DNA from: Candidatus Hydrogenedentota bacterium
Lineage (GTDB): Bacteria > Hydrogenedentota > Hydrogenedentia > Hydrogenedentales > CAITNO01
Assembly: GCA_903893795.1 (NCBI GenBank)
Contig: CAITNO010000148.1
Location: forward strand, 62,001 to 126,000
Direction: 5' to 3'
Length of the DNA stretch: 64,000 nt
In this document: positions 7,717 to 16,375 of the stretch, piece by piece
Position numbering within the stretch: position 1 is the first letter of the stretch
How the letters are laid out: the number at the start of each line of letters is the position of its first letter
Notes under the pieces: model-generated
Database searches by the model: none
What the model was told of the DNA's origin: nothing
Seen by the model: only the letters and a program-made list of their open reading frames with translations
Position numbers and translations under genes: made by a program

Positions 7717-9366
7717 CTACCTCTTTGCCCGTTCCGTCTTCGCACGTCCTGTGTCGTTGTTCATCAGCCGAATGTCCTCACAGTTCCCCGTCTCGGTGAC
7801 AAAGGCCTCTACGCTCATCGCTGAACATCCCGTGATGAGCGCATCCTTCGTGTCTTTCAGCAAGACCTGTGTGGCCGCGCCCGGTTCGGCCTGTGCTTGG
7901 ATGTCTTGCAGGCGCAGCCTGCTCGCATCTTCGCAGACAATTGCCGGGCGCGGGTCCGGCGTGTCGTAGCTCAGTTCGAGTCCCTGCACACGCAGTCCCC
8001 GCACATGCCGGAAATAGAAGCCATAGGCGGGCAGTGTGCCGAACATCCTGCTCTCGGGATAATCGTCCTCCACCTCCGGAACGTCCGCCAGGTCCCGGGG
8101 GCTGCCGCCCCCGGCGAAGCGGATGTGAATGTTGGACAGCGTCACCCCCTCCAAACAGTGACCCGGTATGCCCGCGATCGCACAGCCTGTTCCACTGGCG
8201 CCGGTGGCCACGACGTTGCTGATGGACACGTCGCGGAAGGTGCCGACGGGCGGTGCGGGGTCGCTCGGTTTGGGGGCCTTCCCCCGGTTGCCCAGCCGCA
8301 TGAATATAGGGGCCGTGGTGCCCTCAATGACGAGGTTGGAGATGGAGACCCGCTCCAGTGAGCCCCCGTCAACCAGTTCCAGTGCAACCCCTGCCAAACC
8401 CTCGATGCGCCCGGCGTGGCCCTTCGCCGCAACGGCGTTGGACCGCTGGATCGCGCAGTTGCTAATCGCGATGTCCTTGAAGCCGCCGGCCGACTCGGTG
8501 CCCATTTTGATCGCGTTGCAGTGCGAGCGCAGGATGCAGTTGGTGACGACCACATGCTCCGTTGGCCTGGCGCCCGTGCTCTTCAGCGTGAGCGCATCAT
8601 CGTCCGAGTCACCCACGCAGTCCGAGACCACCACATTGCGGCATCCGTCAATGTCCACCATGTCGTTGTTCTGGCTCACGTGGTTGAACACGTTGATGCC
8701 CCGCAGCGTCAGGAAATCACAGTCCAGATAATGCTGCATCCACATCGGTGAATTACGAAGCGAGACGTTTTCCACGAGTATTCTCTGGCAACTGACCAGG
8801 CGGATCAGGCAGGGCCGGTCGAGGTACCGACTTTGCAGCAGGTAGCGCCCTTCCTTTTCGCGCGAAGCGTTCGCTTTATTCAGTTCCTCCGGGTCTGATT
8901 TCCTGTTGCGGAACGCCGCACCCTGACCGTCCAGGGTGCCCGTGCCTGTGATGCCCACATCCTCCAACCCCTCCCCCCAGATGAGCGCCCGCACGGTGTA
9001 CTCGTCGCTCCGCGACACGTACTTGCAGTAGTTCACCGGATAGTCGGCTAGGTTGGTGCTGCCCAGCAGCGTGGCCCCCTGCTCCACGCGCAGATGCACA
9101 TGGTTTTTCAGATAGAGGGTGCCTGTCAGAAATGCCCCCGGCGGGAACGAAACCACGCCGCCACCACCTGCCGCGCAGGCATCGATGGCGGTCTGAATGG
9201 CGGTGGTGTTGACGGTCGTGCCATCGCCCACCGCGCCATGAAGGGTCACCTCATAGACGCCGCCCGGCGGAAGGGCCAGGGCCGGCAGGCACAGGATACC
9301 CGCCAGCAGGACAACAAACCGCCTACCGATGTTTGAGATGATTCGTGGCGGAAAGACCGGGGACAC
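7717..9366 (-). CDS. secreted GH28-family-like (polygalacturonase-type) beta-helix protein
   Basis: It is a right-handed parallel beta-helix protein. The N-terminus has GAVGDGTTVNTTAIQTAIDA, the classic GDGxxxDTxAIQxAI element of GH28/pectate-lyase-like proteins, then TGTGTLDGQG, NSPMWMQHY, NNDMVDIDGCRNV (catalytic NxD), GDSDDDALTLKS (DD pair) and HCNAIKMGTES. The usual GHG is SHC here, so it is a divergent GH28. It probably cleaves pectin-like or rhamnogalacturonan polymers outside the cytoplasm. The start is uncertain. The frame is open to an ATG at 9474, but that reads through a 56-bp palindrome. The GTG at 9366 gives a signal-like start (RRFVVLLAGILCLPALALPP) but has no obvious ribosome site. 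Confidence 0.75.
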   Translation of the reverse strand: MSPVFPPRIISNIGRRFVVLLAGILCLPALALPPGGVYEVTLHGAVGDGTTVNTTAIQTAIDACAAGGGGVVSFPPGAFLTGTLYLKNHVHLRVEQGATLLGSTNLADYPVNYCKYVSRSDEYTVRALIWGEGLEDVGITGTGTLDGQGAAFRNRKSDPEELNKANASREKEGRYLLQSRYLDRPCLIRLVSCQRILVENVSLRNSPMWMQHYLDCDFLTLRGINVFNHVSQNNDMVDIDGCRNVVVSDCVGDSDDDALTLKSTGARPTEHVVVTNCILRSHCNAIKMGTESAGGFKDIAISNCAIQRSNAVAAKGHAGRIEGLAGVALELVDGGSLERVSISNLVIEGTTAPIFMRLGNRGKAPKPSDPAPPVGTFRDVSISNVVATGASGTGCAIAGIPGHCLEGVTLSNIHIRFAGGGSPRDLADVPEVEDDYPESRMFGTLPAYGFYFRHVRGLRVQGLELSYDTPDPRPAIVCEDASRLRLQDIQAQAEPGAATQVLLKDTKDALITGCSAMSVEAFVTETGNCEDIRLMNNDTGRAKTERAKR

Positions 9367-9419
9367 GAGGCAGGCGAGACGCCTGCGATACGTACCGCAG
9401 GCGTCCCGCCTGCCTCGTG
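9364..9419 (-). repeat. 56-bp near-perfect palindrome
   Basis: Arms 9364-9391 and 9392-9419 match at 26 of 28 positions with no spacer (left arm CACGAGGCAGGCGAGACGCC...). In minus-strand RNA the two mismatches become G-U pairs, so the minus transcript would fold into an uninterrupted 28-bp stem. It lies just after the SWIM gene stop and at the 5' end of the GH28 gene. It could be a terminator or mobile REP-like unit. Confidence 0.75.
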
Positions 9420-9463
9420 CTTTGACTTGCTTGCTTCCTCGCACGAATAACTCAGGCACGCGG

Positions 9464-10516
9464 TCAGTCTCCAATGCGTTCTTGCTGCAATCGCGCGAGC
9501 GCCGCCACGGTCCGGGCGCGCAGGCCTACAGCCCCGCCCGTCTTTTCCCAGCGCTGCACACTCTGAGCGGATACGCCCAGGAGATGTGCGAAAGCCTCCG
9601 GGGAGAGTCCGGCAAGCCTGCGCAGGCTGGCGACACCTTTTCCCGTCGGTGCATTCGGGTCAAAGGGCAGTTTGGGTTTCTTCGCAACCGCCACCTTCTT
9701 GGTTTTCTTTGCCTTCACTTTCACCACGGTGACCGGCGCCACCTTCTTTCCTTTTGGCTTTGCCGGCAATGCCTTGCGCGTCTTGCCGGCGGCTGCCGGG
9801 CGTGGGGCGTCGCCGCTGTCAATGTCGATGCCGAAGATGTCCGCCAGGCCGCTTTCCGCGAGCGCATCGCCGTCGGCCGCCAGGCCGGTCGGCAGTGACA
9901 TTTCGGTGGAGATCAACTGGGCGGCATCAACGTCGCGCAGCACGAACAACAGGTCGGGCTGGTGGTCCAGCCTGCTTCCCACACCGTAAAGCACGGCGGC
10001 CACGTGCTTGCACATCATCGCCCCGTCGGGGCAGGAGCATCGCAGCCTTATTTCACCTTTCTGTGGAAAGAGGCCGTTCTGACGGTCGGTTACGACCTCC
10101 ATCACATGATCGGACAGTCTGCCCTGCAACAGTTCGAGCACCGAGCCGATCTGTCCCTGGCACCGCTTTTTGATGGCCTCCCAGGTCTTCTGGATCAGCG
10201 GTTTTATCTCGATGGTCACCTTGTACAGTTCGGAACCGCTCACCAGCGCCTCAACGCGTCCTGCTTGGATTTCGAGATGGCAGACCGAGCCGTTTCGAAC
10301 GTAGGTGCGCCCACGCGGCAGACGGTTCTCGTAATCGGAGAAAGACTCCAGATGGTCGCACCAGCCCTTGCCCCAGAAACTCGCGGCAATCTTGCGCCCC
10401 ACAAGTTCAACGGGCTGGACCTTCATCCCCTTCTTCGCCAGTCTGGCCATCTCCTTGCGCGCGTTCGCGCGGCGCTCGGCCACAGAAACATAAGGACGCC
10501 ATGAATAGAACGACAT
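9464..10516 (-). CDS. SWIM zinc-finger protein with Lys-rich linker and C-terminal helix-turn-helix
   Basis: The 350-residue protein starts at ATG with AAGGAG 9 bases upstream. It has three parts. Residues about 1-190 form the SWIM-associated region, ending in the zinc finger CSCPDGAMMCKHVAAVLYG (CxC...CxH). A basic linker follows (KPKGKKVAPVTVVKVKAKKT), like histone H1 tails. The C-terminus is an XRE-type HTH (RLAGLSPEAFAHLLGVSAQS, then VQRWEKTGG). SWIM proteins are commonly encoded beside SNF2 ATPases and are thought to help them bind DNA or protein. Here the SNF2 gene ends 16 bases upstream on the same strand, so the two are probably co-expressed. The HTH tail is an uncommon addition. Confidence 0.8.
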   Translation of the reverse strand: MSFYSWRPYVSVAERRANARKEMARLAKKGMKVQPVELVGRKIAASFWGKGWCDHLESFSDYENRLPRGRTYVRNGSVCHLEIQAGRVEALVSGSELYKVTIEIKPLIQKTWEAIKKRCQGQIGSVLELLQGRLSDHVMEVVTDRQNGLFPQKGEIRLRCSCPDGAMMCKHVAAVLYGVGSRLDHQPDLLFVLRDVDAAQLISTEMSLPTGLAADGDALAESGLADIFGIDIDSGDAPRPAAAGKTRKALPAKPKGKKVAPVTVVKVKAKKTKKVAVAKKPKLPFDPNAPTGKGVASLRRLAGLSPEAFAHLLGVSAQSVQRWEKTGGAVGLRARTVAALARLQQERIGD

Positions 10517-10532
10517 CGTGCCAGCTCCTTTG

Positions 10533-13334
10533 TCATAGGGAGGCCCGGCGGATGTCCAGCCGGACCAGGTCTATCAGTTCATTGTCGCCGAGCGCGGTCA
10601 GGTCCATCTCGGCCCCACCGCCGCCCAGCAGTTCCGTTGCCAATTGTCTTTTCTCCGCTATCATGAGGTCAATCTTTTCTTCAACCGAGCCGCCGGTGAC
10701 GAACTTGTGGACCAGCACGTTTTTGCGCTGGCCGATTCGGAAGGCGCGGTCGGTGGCCTGGTCTTCCACCGCCGGGTTCCACCACCGGTCGAAATGGATC
10801 ACATGCGATGCCGCCGTGAGGTTCAGCCCCGTGCCTCCGGCCTTCAGCGACAGGATCATGAACGGCGGCCCGTCCTCGCGCTGAAACTGCTCCACCAGGC
10901 CCCTGCGTTTTGGGATGGCCGTGTCACCGTGGAGAACGAGGCCGCTCCGTCCGAAAATGCCCGACAAATGGAGGGCCAAGGGGTCGATAATCTCGCGGAA
11001 CTGCGTGAACACCAGCACCCGCTCCTGGCGTTCAGCGAGTTCCTCGCAGATTTCTTCCAGGCGCAGGAATTTACCGCTGTCCGCCGGGGCATAGACCCCG
11101 TCGCCCGAAAGCTGGCTGGGGTGGTTGCAGACCTGTTTCAGGCGCATGAGCGTTTGCAGCACCAGTGCCCTACGCTTCATGCCGTCCGCATTCTCCAGCG
11201 CGGCCTTCAACGTGCCGACGACCTGTTCGTAGAGCCGTACCTGCATTTTGGTCAACGTGCAGAATCGCGTGGTTTCGACCTTTTCAGGCAGGTCGTCGAT
11301 GATCGTGCGGTCCGTCTTGAGGCGGCGGAGGATATAGGGCGTGACAAGACGGCGCAACGGCGCATATTGGTCGGACGACCGGCCCTGAAGACCGTCCACA
11401 AAAGACTTGAACAGCTTCGCCGAACCCAGCAGGCCCGGATTGAGAAAGTCGAAAATGGACCAGAGGTCCCCCAGCCGGTTTTCCACGGGCGTGCCGGTCA
11501 GCGCCACCCGTGCCTGGGCGGTCAGTCGCTTTACCGCGCGGGCCTGCCGTGTGCCGGGGTTCTTGATCGCCTGCGCCTCGTCAATGATGACCAGCCGCCA
11601 GCGCACCCCACCAAGCCATTCTTGCCGGGTTACCATGGAATAGGTGGTGACCGCCAAGTCCACCGAAGCGAGGGACTGCGGGGCGGATCTTTCCATGCGC
11701 TCCAGGGTCTCCGCATCGGTCTCGGAAGGGTGAAGAAAGGCGAGCTGCAACAGGGGCGCAAAGCGCTTCGCTTCCGCCCGCCAGTTGCCCAGAAGCGACG
11801 CGGGCACGATCAGCAGTGACGGTCCCGTTCCCGTCTTGCGCATTTGGAGCAGCAGCGCGAGCACCTGGATTGTCTTGCCCAGGCCCATGTCGTCGGCCAG
11901 GCACGCGCCCAATCCCAATTCGGTGAGAAAACGCAGCCACGCCGCCCCATTCTCCTGATAGGGGCGCAGTGTCGCGTTCAGGCCAAGGTCTGAAAGCGGA
12001 ACCAGCCGCGCCGGGTCGCGCAGGCCCGCCAGTATGCCGCGCAGTGCCTCCCCCGCCTCGACATGCACCCAGTCGCGTTCGCTTTCCGCCTGCCGTTCCT
12101 GGGCCAAATCGGACGAAGCCCCCGCGAGCAGGCGCATGCCTTCAATGAAGGAAATGCCGCCGTCTCTTGCCTCATGCCGCAGCGATTCCCAGTGGGCGAT
12201 GGCCTCCTGCAGCTTCTCCCGGTCCACTTCAATCCACTGGCCTTTGAAGAGGACAAGGCCATCCTGACCGGCCAGCAGGGCTTCAATGTCCTCACGCGAA
12301 AGGCGCTGGTCTCCCAGGGCCACGGCCACGTCGAAATCCAGCACCGCATCGATACCCAGCATGGACGGCTTTCTGCCACCAATACTGACCGACACCTGCG
12401 GCCTTGGCCGCCGCCGCCACCAGTCGGGCAGCCGCACCATCAGGCCGCTTTCCTCCAGGGCGGGCACGCTGAGCAGCAGGCGGTAGGCACGGTCCGGCGT
12501 CCAGGCCGTCGGCTGATAAATTGCCCCGCTGTTCACCAGTGCCCTGACCCATTCGCAGCGTTCCGACGCGGCCTGCACCGGCGCAAGGAGACTGATGAGC
12601 GCCGGACGGTTCCTGGCACCGGCATACTGTTCCAAAGCCTTGCCCAGGGGCAGGTGGCGCGCCTGCCCCGTTGCGCTCAATCCGGAGACATAACTTGCCA
12701 TGAAGGCAAAGGGGCGTTCGGTATCGGTCTTGTTCTCCGCCAGATGAAAACAGACCCGCCCCACTTGGTGCCATTTTGGCGCGCGTTGCGCTAGGAAGGC
12801 CTGCAAACCCTGGTCGGGGTCAACGGCCCCGTCGCACCACTCCAGCAACAGGTTCCAGAGCCTGGTGATCGTTTCCGGGGAAAGGTACTCAGCCCCCGGC
12901 ATCGGTGGTGCGGTGAGGACCCACTGGGCGCACTCCGTCTCCGACAGCGGTTCCAGTTCGGCAAGCGTCATGTTCTCGGGCAGATGGCACAGACGCGTAA
13001 GCAGGGATTCCGCGATGCCCTGCCAATAGCGCAAGGACGGCGAGGAGCCGGTATTCGCCTTCTCCGCGGCAAGCAGAAAAAGTCCTTCGCGCCAGTCTGC
13101 GTTGAAGCTTTCCTGGAAGCGAAGCAGGTGCGGTGCGTCGGGCGTGTCGCCCGAGCCTTCCCAGCAGAGCCTGCCCGTGGGGGTAAGTCGTATGTCAATC
13201 AACTGTCGTGTCCTTTGGAAATGTGGCGGACTGTGTGTCTGCTCCGCCGAGACTGTTGGCAAAAGGGTACTCCAGACGGCCTCTGCGGGACAACGGAGAA
13301 ACGCCGGAAAGGCGGCTCCATTAGGCGGATTCAT
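10533..13334 (-). CDS. SNF2-family DNA translocase/helicase
   Basis: The chosen start (ATG at 13334, GGGAAG just upstream) gives 933 residues; the frame is open to 13412. The N-terminal half is the bacterial SNF2-associated region. The C-terminal half has the full Swi2/Snf2 motor: DDMGLGKTIQVLALLLQ (motif I), a DEAQ box in IIDEAQAIKN (II), ALTGTPVENRLGDLWSIFDF (III region), QTLMRLKQVCNHPSQL, LHGDTAIPKRR (IV), LSLKAGGTGLNLTAASHVI (V) and DQATDRAFRIGQ (VI). These ATPases move along DNA and remodel protein-DNA complexes; the bacterial role is unclear. It forms an operon with the SWIM protein and faces away from the radical SAM gene. Confidence 0.9.
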   Translation of the reverse strand: MNPPNGAAFPAFLRCPAEAVWSTLLPTVSAEQTHSPPHFQRTRQLIDIRLTPTGRLCWEGSGDTPDAPHLLRFQESFNADWREGLFLLAAEKANTGSSPSLRYWQGIAESLLTRLCHLPENMTLAELEPLSETECAQWVLTAPPMPGAEYLSPETITRLWNLLLEWCDGAVDPDQGLQAFLAQRAPKWHQVGRVCFHLAENKTDTERPFAFMASYVSGLSATGQARHLPLGKALEQYAGARNRPALISLLAPVQAASERCEWVRALVNSGAIYQPTAWTPDRAYRLLLSVPALEESGLMVRLPDWWRRRPRPQVSVSIGGRKPSMLGIDAVLDFDVAVALGDQRLSREDIEALLAGQDGLVLFKGQWIEVDREKLQEAIAHWESLRHEARDGGISFIEGMRLLAGASSDLAQERQAESERDWVHVEAGEALRGILAGLRDPARLVPLSDLGLNATLRPYQENGAAWLRFLTELGLGACLADDMGLGKTIQVLALLLQMRKTGTGPSLLIVPASLLGNWRAEAKRFAPLLQLAFLHPSETDAETLERMERSAPQSLASVDLAVTTYSMVTRQEWLGGVRWRLVIIDEAQAIKNPGTRQARAVKRLTAQARVALTGTPVENRLGDLWSIFDFLNPGLLGSAKLFKSFVDGLQGRSSDQYAPLRRLVTPYILRRLKTDRTIIDDLPEKVETTRFCTLTKMQVRLYEQVVGTLKAALENADGMKRRALVLQTLMRLKQVCNHPSQLSGDGVYAPADSGKFLRLEEICEELAERQERVLVFTQFREIIDPLALHLSGIFGRSGLVLHGDTAIPKRRGLVEQFQREDGPPFMILSLKAGGTGLNLTAASHVIHFDRWWNPAVEDQATDRAFRIGQRKNVLVHKFVTGGSVEEKIDLMIAEKRQLATELLGGGGAEMDLTALGDNELIDLVRLDIRRASL

Positions 13335-13444
13335 TTCTTCCCGTAAAGCCCATATGCTTTCGCTGCCCTTCGCTTGCGCCGGAGGAGGGGAAACGCATAT
13401 TCTCCCATCCAATCGCGGCCTTGGCCGCAGGCAGGAGCGCCGCC

Positions 13445-14329
13445 ATGCGATTTGAAGGCCGTATATACCGCCCGCCCAGCGAGGCGGACAGTGTTCTGAT
13501 TCAGCTCACCGTGGGGTGCAGCCACAACCGCTGCGCTTTCTGTGCCATGTATGTGGAGAAGCATTACCGTGTTCGTCCGCTGGACGAGGTCTGGGAGGAT
13601 GTGGACACGGCCGCGCGCAGGTATCCAAACGCGCGCCGGGTGTTTGTCTGCGATGGAGACGCGCTGAGCGCGGGCGTGCGAACCTTTGCCGCGCTTTGCG
13701 AACACATCAATGCGCGCTTCCCCCGGCTTGAGCGCATTGCCGCCTACACCAACGCCCGGGACCTGCTTCAGTGTACCCCGGAGGAATTGGGCCGCCTCCG
13801 CAGCCTGCGTTTCTCCCTTGCCTATCTCGGACTGGAAAGCGGCAGCGCGGCGGTGCTCGAACTTATCCGCAAGGGCGCGTCCCCCGAGGACATGGTTGAA
13901 ATGGCCCGTGTTGCCCGCGATGCCGACATCGCCCTCTCCGCCATCGTCCTGCTTGGGGCAGGCGGCACGGCCCTGTCAGAAGACCACATCCAGGGCACCA
14001 TTGCGGTCGTGAACGCCATGCAGCCCCGCTACCTGTCCTTCCTCACCGCCATGATCGTGCCCCACACGCCGCTGATGATGTGGACCCGCCAGGGCACTTT
14101 CGCGCCGCTGACCGACCGTGCCATTTTGCACGAGGCCCGCGCCATGCTCGGCGGGCTCGAACTGGGCGAGACGCTCTTCCGCATGAACCACGTCTCCAAC
14201 CTTATCGCTTTGGGCGGACGACTTCCCGGGGACAAAGCGTCCCTGTTGCGTCAGTTGGACTCGCTGCTGCCCCGCGCCAGCGACAGCGTCACCTGCATCT
14301 GCAACGAGGAAGAGGGCCTGATGCTCTGA
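13445..14329 (+). CDS. radical SAM protein
   Basis: The 294-residue protein starts at ATG 13445, with AGGAG 7 bases upstream; an in-frame codon at 13421 lacks support. It opens with MRFEGRIYRPPSEADS, then the [4Fe-4S]/SAM motif CSHNRCAFC (CxxxCxxC). LGLESGSAAVLELIRKG and LLGAGGTAL are typical of the barrel of Elp3/HemN-like radical SAM proteins. The enzyme should cleave S-adenosylmethionine reductively to start radical chemistry; the substrate is unknown. No B12 or SPASM domain is present. It is transcribed divergently from the SNF2 operon, with about 110 bases between the two starts. A hairpin at 14334 follows the stop. Confidence 0.85.
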   Translation: MRFEGRIYRPPSEADSVLIQLTVGCSHNRCAFCAMYVEKHYRVRPLDEVWEDVDTAARRYPNARRVFVCDGDALSAGVRTFAALCEHINARFPRLERIAAYTNARDLLQCTPEELGRLRSLRFSLAYLGLESGSAAVLELIRKGASPEDMVEMARVARDADIALSAIVLLGAGGTALSEDHIQGTIAVVNAMQPRYLSFLTAMIVPHTPLMMWTRQGTFAPLTDRAILHEARAMLGGLELGETLFRMNHVSNLIALGGRLPGDKASLLRQLDSLLPRASDSVTCICNEEEGLML

Positions 14330-14333
14330 AGGT

Positions 14334-14352
14334 GCAGGCCGTTTCGGCCTGC
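14334..14352. terminator. short perfect hairpin between convergent genes
   Basis: GCAGGCCG-TTT-CGGCCTGC is a perfect 8-bp stem. It lies 5 bases after the radical SAM stop and just beyond the pseudogene that converges from the other side. There is no T-run; it could serve both strands. Confidence 0.5.
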
Positions 14353-14361
14353 GGTCAAGGG

Positions 14362-15151
14362 TCAACTTCCGGACCGCCCCCCCATGACCTCCGAATAGTG
14401 CTCTTTCAGGCATTCAAGACACAGGCCGTGACTGAATTCCACGTCGGAGTGGTCCTTCAGATACTGGACCTGTTGCAGCCAGGACTGTTGGTCATAGCGG
14501 ATTTTTTGGCAGTACATGCAGATGGGCAAAATGCCCTGCAGCGTCTATATTTCTGCGGCGGCGGCGGTGAGTTCCCGGGTCCTTTCCTCGACCTTTTGTT
14601 CCAGCGAGGCTGCAAAATCCCGGATGCGTTTTTGGGCGTCGGCCAACCGCTTTCCGTTCAGGAAAACTTGAAGGTTGTTCTGACGGGGCTGTGCCTGGAG
14701 CAGCATAGGCATGCCAATGAGCTCAGGCGTGAATTCGAGTTTGAAACGGAACCAGACCGGCGAATTGGGAGTGGGGGAGACCGTGTCGGCATTCGGACAG
14801 AAAAAATGGTCTGTGGAGGCCCAGTGTCATCACCGTTGAACTCCGGATTCTGCCAATCCGGGCCGTCTCCCATGCGAAAACGGAGGCCGCAGGGGCGACG
14901 GGAAAGGAGCCGGACAAGGAAGCTCCGAAGGGTTCCTGGCCGACGACCTCCGTGGCTGGAGTGCTTTCAAGGCCCGGCGCCGCGGCCTGTGCCCCCATAC
15001 CGCATAGCGCCGCCAAAGCAATGAGCAGGCAGGCAAGAATGCGTTTCCCCAATAGTCCCCTCAAGCTTGCACCAAACTTTGTAATGGCTGGAACAACTGC
15101 GGACAATCCCGACTTGGACACGGCCGGTTCCTTTTTTTCGGCATGCACCAC
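14362..15151 (-). pseudogene. decayed sensor/signal-transduction protein
   Basis: Reading the minus strand in all frames recovers pieces of one protein. Frame one (from 15151) holds a signal segment (RILACLLIALAALCGMGAQA). A second frame gives GPDWQNPEFNGDDTGPP. A third gives VWFRFKLEFTPELI, LQVFLNGKRLADAQKRIRDF and the coiled coil LEQKVEERTRELTAAAAEI, then an in-frame TAG at 14547-14545. The same frame continues as LQGILPICMYCQKIRYDQQ, DHSDVEFSHGLCLECLKEHY, and stops at 14362. The last block is the Cys-rich C-terminal module found on many membrane sensors. So the gene has about two frameshifts, a nonsense codon and probably lost its membrane domain. A sequencing error could explain one lesion but hardly all. 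Confidence 0.65.
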
Positions 15152-15224
15152 CTGTGTATTGAAGGGATTCGCGTCAGCCTGAACAAGGGCTGCAAGCGGC
15201 GGCCTAGGCTTTTTGGCGGCCTTG

Positions 15225-15254
15225 TTGACAATTCACCCTCCATGACACTAATAT
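15225..15254 (+). promoter_or_regulatory. sigma70-type promoter for the Rrf2 gene
   Basis: A perfect TTGACA (15225-15230), an 18-base spacer and TAATAT (15249-15254) lie 29 bases before the ATG at 15283. GGAG at 15271-15274 is the likely ribosome site. Rrf2 regulators often repress themselves, but I cannot single out an operator. Confidence 0.6.
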
Positions 15255-15282
15255 AAAATCGGTAGAAATTACGGAGATTGAC

Positions 15283-15735
15283 ATGATGCATCTTTCCAAA
15301 AAGACCGTATATGGACTGCGGGCCGTTTTCGAGCTCGCCCGGCGATATGACAGTGGCCCGGTGACCATCGGTGCCATTGCGGAGGCCCAAAGTCTGCCCT
15401 CCCGCTTTCTCGAAAATATTCTGGTTCAGTTGAAAGGCGGCGGCATAGTGGACTCGGCGCGGGGGAGGGAGGGCGGATACTGGCTGGCCTGTCCCCCGGA
15501 GGAGATATCGGTGGGTCAGGTGCTCCGCATCATGGAAATGACCATGGCACCTGTGGACTGCCTGGAACACGGCATCAAGCAAAGCTGTCCCATGAAAGAC
15601 AGTTGCGCTTTTTTGCCTATGTGGAAACGGGGACTGGATGCCATGCTGGCCGTCTACGACGGCACCAGCTACGCTGACCTCGTGAAAGAACAGGAAAACA
15701 TTGTTCTTGCCTTCGACCCCGGCAACGCAAAATAA
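15283..15735 (+). CDS. Rrf2-family transcriptional regulator with Fe-S-type cysteines
   Basis: The 150-residue protein has the Rrf2 winged helix: LSKKTVYGLRAVFELAR, TIGAIAEAQSLPSRFLENIL (recognition helix region) and GGGIVDSARGREGGYWLA. Cysteines cluster in VDCLEHGIKQSCPMKDSC, in the place where IscR/NsrR-type members bind an Fe-S cluster. It may therefore sense Fe-S status, oxygen or NO. It converges on the kor/suc operon (stops 43 bases apart), whose products include several Fe-S proteins; control of that operon is possible but not shown. The double ATG (15283, 15286) leaves a one-codon ambiguity. Confidence 0.85.
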   Translation: MMHLSKKTVYGLRAVFELARRYDSGPVTIGAIAEAQSLPSRFLENILVQLKGGGIVDSARGREGGYWLACPPEEISVGQVLRIMEMTMAPVDCLEHGIKQSCPMKDSCAFLPMWKRGLDAMLAVYDGTSYADLVKEQENIVLAFDPGNAK

Positions 15736-15778
15736 AGAACCCCGGCGTTTCCTTTTCCAATATCCACGCGCCTCAACC

Positions 15779-16375
15779 TCAGTTGGTCGGCGGGTTCTTT
15801 TTCAGTTTCAGGGCAAGCCCTTCCTGATAGCCCGTTTCGACGGCGATGCGGTTGACTTCTTCCGTGCCGCGCGGGGCGCGTGCCAGCACAGCCGTCAGCA
15901 GGGCATCCAGCCCGACCACGTTTGTGATGGCGGCAATGGCTCCCAACGAAATCACATTTGCCACCATGACGTTCTTGAGTTGCTCTTTGGCGATGCGCGT
16001 GAAGGAGAGCCCGTAATAGTCCTGCGTGGGAAGCTTGCTTACCAGGGTGTCGTCTATCACCAGGGTCCCACCGGCCTTCAGGTCCGGGTAGTACTTGTTC
16101 AGCGATTCCTGCGTCATGGCGAGCAGCAGGTCCAGATGGAGCGCCTTGGGATAATAGATCTCGCCTGTGGACACAACGACATCGGATTTTGACGCTCCAC
16201 CGCGCGCCTCAGGTCCGTAAGACTTGGTCTGGATTACGCTCTTGCTGGCGTCCGCCCCGATGGCCTCGGCCAGCAGCATGGCGGCCAGCACCAGTCCCTG
16301 CCCGCCCGATCCGGAAAGCCGGATTTCATAGCGGTCCTCGGGAATCTTCACTTCAAGCAGTGACACGCGGCTCAT
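15779..16375 (-). CDS. korC: 2-oxoacid:ferredoxin oxidoreductase, gamma subunit
   Basis: The 198-residue protein belongs to the POR/KOR gamma family, with RLSGSGGQGLVLAAMLLAEA near the N-terminus and SYGPEARGGASKSDVVVS. The start at 16375 forms an ATGA overlap with the beta-subunit stop, a sign of translational coupling; the longer frame to 16426 is not supported. With KorA, KorB and the ferredoxin subunit it forms the complex that oxidatively decarboxylates a 2-oxoacid to the acyl-CoA, or fixes CO2 in reverse, using ferredoxin. It is the last gene of the operon. The sucCD partners point to 2-oxoglutarate as substrate. Confidence 0.88.
   Translation of the reverse strand: MSRVSLLEVKIPEDRYEIRLSGSGGQGLVLAAMLLAEAIGADASKSVIQTKSYGPEARGGASKSDVVVSTGEIYYPKALHLDLLLAMTQESLNKYYPDLKAGGTLVIDDTLVSKLPTQDYYGLSFTRIAKEQLKNVMVANVISLGAIAAITNVVGLDALLTAVLARAPRGTEEVNRIAVETGYQEGLALKLKKNPPTN

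Noticed and set aside
14080..15024. 314-residue plus-strand frame overlapping the radical SAM gene end
   Set aside because: It begins inside the radical SAM gene and then reads the complement of the decayed sensor gene, which alone gives recognisable protein.
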